From: Mycocentrospora acerina
Taxonomy: Eukaryota; Ascomycota; Dothideomycetes; Pleosporales
Length of the DNA stretch: 64,000 bases
Direction: 5' to 3'
NCBI GenBank assembly: GCA_022701365.1
Contig: JAKUHH010000395.1
Location: forward strand, 620,001-684,000
How positions within the stretch are numbered: the first letter of the stretch is position 1; each line of letters opens with the position of its first letter. The notes beneath the pieces were generated by a model. It saw only the letters and a program-made list of their open reading frames with translations. It did no database searches and was not told where the DNA came from. Both the position numbers and the translations under genes were made by a program. This document shows positions 57,832 through 64,000 of this stretch, in pieces.

Positions 57832-59357
57832 ATGTTTGGCGAAGAAATCTTCACCGACAAGTTCAATCATGGCTTTGAGCTTGCCCTGGGTGTCTTCGTC
57901 GTCCTGTCGACTGTCTTCACTCTTGTGCTTCTGACGTTGCCCTCTCAATATGACCCTTACCAAGACAAGCCACTCAAGTTTGTGGATGGAGAGGGCAAGG
58001 AAATGAAGGTGAAGATGAGCGACGGAAGCGATCCCTTGCAGTTCAAGCAGGGCAAAACAGTCCAGGTGGTTGTACTGGGAGACATTGGACGATCACCTCG
58101 AATGCAGTACCACGCACTGAGCATTGCCAAGCACGGGGGTAGAGTCTTCCTGATCGGATACCAGGGTAGGTTCTACTATTTCTAGATCGAAGACTGCATC
58201 TAAGAGTCAGCATAGAATCAGAGATACATCCGGACATTGTCTCTAATTCGCTAATCAAGATCATTCCATTGGTCCCGGCTCCCTCTTTTCTGCGTTCCAG
58301 CAGCAAACTCCTGTTCCCTATCCTGGCACCCCTCAAAGCCCTCTGGCAGGCCAGATCGTTATACATAGCACTGGGCTATCGTTCAAAGCCAGGAAGATGG
58401 ATGCTAGTCCAAAACCCACCATCGATACCTACGCTTGCCATTGCAACCGTCGTCTGTTTTCTCCGAAACACTGACCTTGTCATTGACTGGCATAACTTTG
58501 GCTACTCGATCTTAGCACTCAAACTTGGCGATACTCACCCGCTTGTCAAGATTTCCGCGTGGTATGAAAAGGTCTTTGCGAAAGCAGCACATCATCACAT
58601 TACCGTCACCGACGCCATGGCCCGCGTGCTCAAGGACGAATACAAGGTAATAGCACAACCCCTCCATGACCGGCCAGCGTCTATTTTCCGTCCCATCAGC
58701 CCACAAGAACGCCTGGAATTTCTCTCTCGTCTCCCAGAAACAGCACAATACGCGCAAGATCTATCGTCATCCTCTAAAACACCATGGAAACTCATCGTAA
58801 GCTCCACATCCTGGACCGCAGACGAAGACTTTGCTCTTCTGCTCGATGCGCTAAGCGCCTACTCCACTCAAGTGGATTCAAAGACACATCTACCACGCAT
58901 TCTCGCCATCATCACCGGCAAAGGGCCTCAAAAAGATTACTACCTGTCCAAAGTCCGCGATCTTAACCAAGCGAATAAACTTGGTAATGTCGTTATACAA
59001 ACCGCGTGGCTGACAACTGAGGACTATGCGTTACTTCTCGCCTCCGCGGACCTCGGCGTATCCTTGCACACCTCGTCTTCTGGCGTTGATCTACCGATGA
59101 AGGTCGTAGATATGTTCGGCGCAGGGCTTCCCGTCGTAGGTTGGGGGAAATTCGAAGCATGGCCAGAGCTCGTACAGGAAAACGTGAACGGCAAGGGATT
59201 TGGTAGCTCGCAACAACTGACCGAACAGCTGGTTGGCTTGTTCGGAGGGACGGACGGACTGCTGAATACGCTGAAAAATGGTGCGCTGAAGGAAAGTGGC
59301 AACAGGTGGGATGATGAGTGGGATCGAGTCGGAGGAAGGCTGTTTCGCTTCAATTAG
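57832..59357 (+). CDS. ALG1: Chitobiosyldiphosphodolichol beta-mannosyltransferase
   Basis: Adds the first mannose to dolichol-PP-GlcNAc2 on the cytosolic face of the ER. Exons 57832-58165 and 58216-59357 with a 50-bp intron (GTAGGT...CATAG); of the two possible acceptors only CATAG restores GYQESEIHPDI. Product 491 aa. A membrane anchor lies near residues 15-38 (FELALGVFVVLSTVFTLVLL). The GT-B glycosyltransferase core has VVVLGDIGRSPRMQYHALSI, GYRSKPGRWMLVQNPPSIPT, NTDLVIDWHNFGYSILAL, WYEKVFAKAAHHHITVTDAM, PWKLIVSSTSWTADEDFALL, ITGKGPQKDYY, TAWLTTEDYALLLASADLG and SSSGVDLPMKVVDMFGAGLP, all expected for Alg1. Essential in yeast. Confidence 0.96.
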
Positions 59358-59767
59358 AAATAGTCAGCTCAGCATTGTAAGACTTACGCGACATTGGATT
59401 TGTATTGAGGTAAGGGTACGGTCTGCGCGTGTGGAAGCGAGGCTTGCCAGTGCCAAACTTTACTTTTGCAAAAGACTCTCTTCTGCACCCAATAGGAAAA
59501 GTTCCATGAATTGAACGTGCTAAACACGAGACAGAATGCATTATACATACAATCAACCCTATCGCATGGTTACGATGACACAGTTCAAAATTCTGAACCC
59601 ATACTTTCGTCGCCGATGATTTTCTCTGCATTTTCTAAGAGTTTAATGTTTGGTGTCTAATGTATGCCCCTTTCCCACTCTCCTTTCTTTCCAAAACAAA
59701 GCTGGCATAATTTATTTCGTATTCTCACATCTACTTCAATTTCTGAAAACGACAATCTACCTTCCAA
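59358..59767. other. Spacer between ALG1 and the proline-rich gene
   Basis: 410 bp holding the ALG1 3' UTR and the promoter of the next gene; nothing else recognised. Confidence 0.45.
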
Positions 59768-60751
59768 ATGTCAGGTCGCGTCCCACGCTTCCACTACCCC
59801 CGACCCTACGATCCGCCTGGAGCCCAGCAAGATCAACCACCGTCTCAAACAGAGCCTACCAACGATCAGGAAATACAACAAAAACAGCAACAACAGCAGC
59901 AATCTGCGGGTGCCCACGAAGTAGTCCAACCAATCGCTGCAGTCCACCAACGAACACCACAACGGTCATTTCACGCTATTACAAAACCTTCATTTCAAGA
60001 CATCACAAACCCGCCATTTCAAGACATCACAAAAACCCCAGCCCGACCACCACCACCGCCGCCGCCATCATTTCCACCACCGCCACCACCACCATCACTA
60101 CCACCACCACTGCCGCCACCAACAATACCACTACCACTCCCGCCCACCCGAGCGCCCCTCCCCCTCCATCCGTCCCGCTCCTCCCTCTCCCTCTCCCCTC
60201 TCTCCTCGCCTTGGACACCCACCTCGACACGTCTCTGGAACCAGCTCTTCTCCGCCACCATATCTCTCTCCTCACCCCCCTCGCTATCCTCGACCCTGAC
60301 GTCCACCCCCTCACTCACCCACTCCCAGCCATCCACACCTTCCCGAGACCTCCTCTCACAAACCTACAATCTCATCGGCCAAGCGGACGTTCTAATCGAG
60401 GATATGGAGTTCTTAACAAGACTTAGGCGGAGTAGCGAGCGAGGGCGGGCAGGGTCGCTGGACGAGGATGAGGAGGAAGAGGAAGGAGAGAAGCAGCAGC
60501 AGCAGCAACAGAGAAAAGGCCAGAGCGGGAGGAAGGAAAGGGAGAGAGCAAGGGAGAGTGAGAGTGAGAGGGGAAGAAGAAGAGAAAGATATAACAGGAA
60601 TCCCAGCACCGACAATACCCAAATCAACAATCATGATTGTAATCGTAATTTTGGCCCGGAGCAAGTCGTCGTACAAAATGAAGACGAAGGCTGGATACAA
60701 GGCGGTGTCGTGCATGTAGAAGATGAGCAGGGCGATAGCTACGCTCCATGA
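59768..60751 (+). CDS. Proline-rich, disordered hypothetical protein (327 aa)
   Basis: Single-exon frame from ATG 59768 (MSGRVPRFHYPRPYDPPGAQ). Order of features: Gln-rich segment (residues 38-46), three 24-bp DNA repeats encoding SFHAITKP-SFQDITNP-PFQDITKT (about 67-90), a long proline tract (about 93-130; runs of PPPPPPP), a Ser/Pro/Thr-rich stretch, a short predicted helical segment SRDLLSQTYNLIGQADVLIE followed by DMEFLTRLRRSSE, an acidic run (DEDEEEEEGEK), QQQQQQ and a highly charged RE/SE region. No catalytic domain. The helical segment around residues 195-225 is the only part that looks ordered, and may be the conserved core. The proline tract could bind profilin, SH3 or WW domains; no evidence here decides. 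Function unknown. Confidence 0.65.
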   Translation: MSGRVPRFHYPRPYDPPGAQQDQPPSQTEPTNDQEIQQKQQQQQQSAGAHEVVQPIAAVHQRTPQRSFHAITKPSFQDITNPPFQDITKTPARPPPPPPPSFPPPPPPPSLPPPLPPPTIPLPLPPTRAPLPLHPSRSSLSLSPLSSPWTPTSTRLWNQLFSATISLSSPPSLSSTLTSTPSLTHSQPSTPSRDLLSQTYNLIGQADVLIEDMEFLTRLRRSSERGRAGSLDEDEEEEEGEKQQQQQQRKGQSGRKERERARESESERGRRRERYNRNPSTDNTQINNHDCNRNFGPEQVVVQNEDEGWIQGGVVHVEDEQGDSYAP

Positions 60752-61921
60752 AGAAAGTAAGAAGGAAATGAAGAAAAAAAAATGAGGTGGTTCTGCAGAT
60801 GGTGGTGCTCTCTTGAATCGAAAGGAGGGGAGGGGGGGAAGGGCCACGAGGAAAGCAGCAGGATACGTTGTTCCCCCCATCCACGAAAAAAAAGATTTGT
60901 AACGCCTACGCATATACCTAGATAATACACGACTTTATGACTATTTGCGATTTTGTTAATTTTGGGCTATGTAAAGAGAGATGTAGAGATAGAGAGATAT
61001 AGATATATCCCAGTCTCATGAGTGGGAAAGCAGACACTAGCTGGCATGGTTGGTAAAAGGTAGTTTGGGGAGGAAAATGGATAAAGACGGGGGGGGGGGG
61101 GGGGGCCNNNNNNNNNNNNNNNNNNNNNNNNNNNNNNNNNNNNNNNNNNNNNNNNNNNNNNNNNNNNNNNNNNNNNNNNNNNNNNNNNNNNNNNNNNNNN
61201 NNNNNNNNNNNNNNNNNNNNNNNNNNNNNNNNNNNNNNNNNNNNNNNNNNNNNNNNNNNNNNNNNNNNNNNNNNGAGGGGGGGGGGGGGGGGGGGGGGGG
61301 GGTGTGCCAGCATGGGTACAATCAATCAATCTATCAACCAATCGATCGATCAATTAAAATCACCTTGGACATGCAAAGTATGAGCGAGCCTTTTGTAATT
61401 GTACATTTCAGATGCCAGACTAGACTACATTACAGTACGTACGATTTTAACACCCAGCAGCGGAAGAAGAAGAAAAAAAACAAGGTGGTATCTCGCGCGC
61501 CGCGCTCCTTTTGCGCCGCTGACAAAATACACAGAAAATGCAAAGTGTGGGTTGGAAAGCAAGCTACAGATGGGATGATTCCCTGCAATCTGATGTGAAA
61601 GGAAGGGGGGGGGGGACAGAAAAGCACTTGGGATATCGCTCGAGAACTCCATGCTATGATGTGGCGCCATGCTGAGAAAAAAAAAGGATTTGGTGGAATA
61701 TATGCGTCAACGCCATGTGAGGATATGATGATGGCCAGGCCTGGAGACCATCCTGACAGATCAAAGGGCGTAACAAGTACAAAGAGCTCCTGGAGAGCAG
61801 TAAAGTGTAAAGATATCAATGTAATGTGCAGTGAAGAATGATCCTCCGTGACGACTGCTTGTGGAAATTACTTTCGAGAAGCACGGATGTGTAGATGGCC
61901 TGAGAATGCGATCGCGCTAAC
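60752..61921. other. Intergenic region with poly-G tracts and assembly gap
   Basis: Contains the 3' flanks of the proline-rich gene and the patatin-like gene, an assembly gap and G homopolymers on both sides of it, plus another G run near 61604-61615. Translated frames crossing the gap are artefacts. Confidence 0.6.
61108..61274. other. Assembly gap (167 N) flanked by poly-G
   Basis: A run of N from 61108 to 61274 is preceded by a G tract (61089-61105) ending CC, and followed by GAG and a G tract (61279-61302). The gap likely reflects failure to sequence a longer G-rich repeat. Confidence 0.98.
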
Positions 61922-63773
61922 TCATTGAGCGGGACGGACCATCGAGTCCTCTGGTTTGAGTTCGCCCGTAAGCCATTGACCCATGTGTGTCTGCCACCTT
62001 TTGGGGTCATCCGCCTTGGTGGCTTCTCGCCATCGTCTATGCCGCACAAGACGCTCGGCGACTTGCTGGAGCACCAGTTTCGGCGGTGCATATTCTGTGA
62101 CTTTGTCCAGTACTGCTCTGTTGTCGCGGTTCAAGTAAATATCAGTGGCGGACTCCATTGTAGAAAGAGTTTTGCCACCGTTGACAACCTTCGTCTCCTT
62201 TGTTTTTAGATTGGTCCATTCTCCATTCTCCCAGTTGTCGAGTTTGAGGCCTTGGAGTCCTTTGTCGACATTGAGGCGTTTGTACCATCGATGCTCGCCT
62301 TTTGCAATGGCCATCATGTATCGATGTCGTGCTTCACCTTCGGTGTACTTGATCAGGACGTTCTTGAAAACAGCAAACTTCTCGCTCCACTTTTGCAGCA
62401 GAGGCAGCTTGCCAAGAGGGCCTGGCCAGACTGCAGCGAAGCCGTCGTTTTTTGTGTCTGGACGTCCGGTACCGATGGAAAGAAGCAGTGCTGGTGTGCT
62501 TTCATCTCCTTTCAGCGATACGTGCTCGCTGTATGCCGCATACGATGGATTGTTTTCGCGAATCCCACCGTCTTTGAAACTCATCAAGCCGTGTTCTCCC
62601 AGCTCCGCTGTCAGCATGTCGAAGTAGAAAGGCGCTGCGGACGTTGCCCTAGTCACTTCCCAGATCCTGAGCTGGTCGGCGCCTTCGTTGTAGGGGGTCA
62701 CCCACGAGGGCGTGTCAGACTTGTACTTGTGAGGATATGAGCGGAGGAGATGGGCTTCGTTGATTTGACCAGAGTGTGTAGCAGTGAGGCAGATACTGTG
62801 TGTTTGAGTCAGTGAAATACCCCGATGACTAGTAGAGGGGATTCAAACTTACGACTGGCATATCCTTTCCACCGGCTTCACGGTACTGCTTGTGCCTGAC
62901 CAAGTCGACGAATCCATGGAGCTGTCAGACATTGGAGATGTGCCCGTCTCCTCGTCGGGGTACCACGGGTGCATATCCTTGCCATCGCAGGCTTGGTGGT
63001 GCTTGCAGTATTGTCTAACAATGTTCCGAACAGCCTTCTCCAGTGGTTTGTGATGGTACTTTGTTGCGAGAGGGAGAATGTTTCTCCGGTGTCCGAAAAG
63101 CTCCTGTCCCACTTGGCGGTAGATGTCGAGGCACTGCGGTACTGTCATGCGTAGCCGGGCTAGCATGACTGCTATGAGGCCGCCCGTGCTGGTGCCGTAC
63201 ATGTAGTCAAAGTAGTGACATGGCAGAAGCTCGTCTTCGTTGAACACACGGCGTTCACTCCCCGCCACTGGGCCTTCTTGTGTCTGGATTCGTTGTTCGC
63301 ATTCGGCGATTTCGTGCATGAGGCGCTGGATGATGAGAAGGCTGGAGTAGCCTCGTATACCGCCGCCATCTGCCAAAGCAAGTCAGTGCCGGTTTCATGG
63401 TGTGTTGAGCTCGTTAACAGGCATGTTGGGGTCTTGAGCGCCCTTTGCAAAGCCCCATGAATACGAGAAAAAGGGGGCATGTATGTGCAAGGCAAGATGT
63501 TGATTTTACAGCCTTTGCGACGAGGCTCGAGTGTTGGCCATTGGACCCTTGATCGCGCACTGGCGCATCGCGTCGCGTCGCGGCGTCGTAAATGCAGTGG
63601 CGATACGAAAATGGCAAATACGTACCTAGTGTCAAGATCAGGTCATCCCAGCAATTCTCTCTGGTTACGGCCGTTCTCCACGTCTCGCCCGACCTGTCCA
63701 TGGCCGTGGCCGTAGATACTGTTGTTCGAACGCTTAGCGGGCGAGAGTGCGATTGAGTGGGTGGCTGCAGCAT
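61922..63773 (-). CDS. Patatin-like phospholipase/lipid acyl hydrolase
   Basis: Serine lipid hydrolase of the patatin family (Ser-Asp dyad). Three exons (63626-63773, 62853-63369, 61922-62795), introns 256 and 57 bp (GTACGT...TTGGCAG, GTAAGT...CACAG), 512 aa. I use ATG 63773 (MLQPPTQSHSRPLSVRTTVS); an internal ATG at 63701 is also possible. The first splice creates LILTLDGGGIRGYSSLLIIQ, the oxyanion motif (from residue 50). The nucleophile is Ser110 in YGTSTGGLIAVMLARL, and the catalytic Asp near residue 297 lies in SFKDGGIRENNPSYAAYSEH. Between exons 2 and 3, ICQSICLTATHSG confirms the join. A Ser-rich linker (SPMSDSSMDSSTWSG) interrupts the catalytic domain. No ankyrin, NB-ARC or WD repeats follow, so it is a short stand-alone patatin; substrate unknown. 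Confidence 0.93.
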
Positions 63774-64000
63774 CTTGACGGATGATTAGCTTGCTGTGTG
63801 GTGCAGTTGGTGGGTTTGCTGGAGCAGTCGAGAGAGGCAGCACGGGCAGCAGCAACACTACATAAGGCCACAGCAGGCCTCATGACGGAGCGGCAGCTGA
63901 GGCCTGGTCGGGGTGCGGGTGCGGGTGTGGCTGATACTTCCGCGAGTGGGGGGGACCAACCTACGTGTGATTTGCTCGCAGCGGGTAAATCGAGCGTGTG
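63774..64000. other. Window edge, 5' flank of the patatin-like gene
   Basis: 227 bp, GC-rich, no supported gene; probably promoter of the patatin-like gene. Confidence 0.4.

Noticed and set aside
60918..61598. Open frames spanning the N run
   Set aside because: They consist of poly-Gly/Pro and unknown residues across an assembly gap.

Overview
This window is nuclear DNA of a filamentous ascomycete, most likely a dothideomycete (the class is an inference from protein style and intron pattern). The genes are split by short GT-AG introns, mostly 45-75 bp with CTRAY-like branch points. Fungus-specific families are present: a HET-domain protein, a Crh-type GPI glucanase/transglycosylase, UDP-galactopyranose mutase and a DOMON/cytochrome b561 protein. 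Gene models were built by hand from reading frames and splice sites. In every multi-exon model the exon lengths add up to an open frame, but no transcript evidence was available.

Layout. 1-455: 3' end of a serine carboxypeptidase. 456-5270: gene-poor stretch whose only clear gene is an intron-containing tRNA-Asp(GTC). 5271-16919: a disordered acidic protein, a fungal MscL channel with a zinc-ribbon tail, the SAGA subunit Spt8, a large UPF1-like/NFX1-zinc-finger helicase and a lipocalin-like protein. 18053-31873: a GPI-anchored PLC-like phosphodiesterase, an 18-bp minisatellite, an RE/PP-rich protein, a DOMON-b561 protein, a HET protein, a type I membrane protein with a PPxY tail and a cyclase-family enzyme. 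32355-43356: the Rab-GAP Gyp1, the mRNA 3'-end factor Hrp1 (with a 1.26-kb intron), a Crh-type enzyme and Pro2. 44580-52875: UDP-galactopyranose mutase divergent from a GlfB-like transporter, ribosomal protein eL18 and Ade2. 54364-63773: zinc transporter Msc2, mannosyltransferase Alg1, a proline-rich protein, an assembly gap and a patatin-like lipase.

Most genes are unrelated housekeeping or accessory genes, as is normal for a fungal chromosome. The one likely functional pair is UDP-galactopyranose mutase plus a nucleotide-sugar-type transporter, which would make UDP-galactofuranose and import it into the Golgi for cell-wall galactofuranosylation. The intergenic regions are rich in simple repeats, especially 3' of hrp1 and around 29.2-30.6 kb. 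Nothing here looks like a phage, plasmid, CRISPR array or intact transposon.
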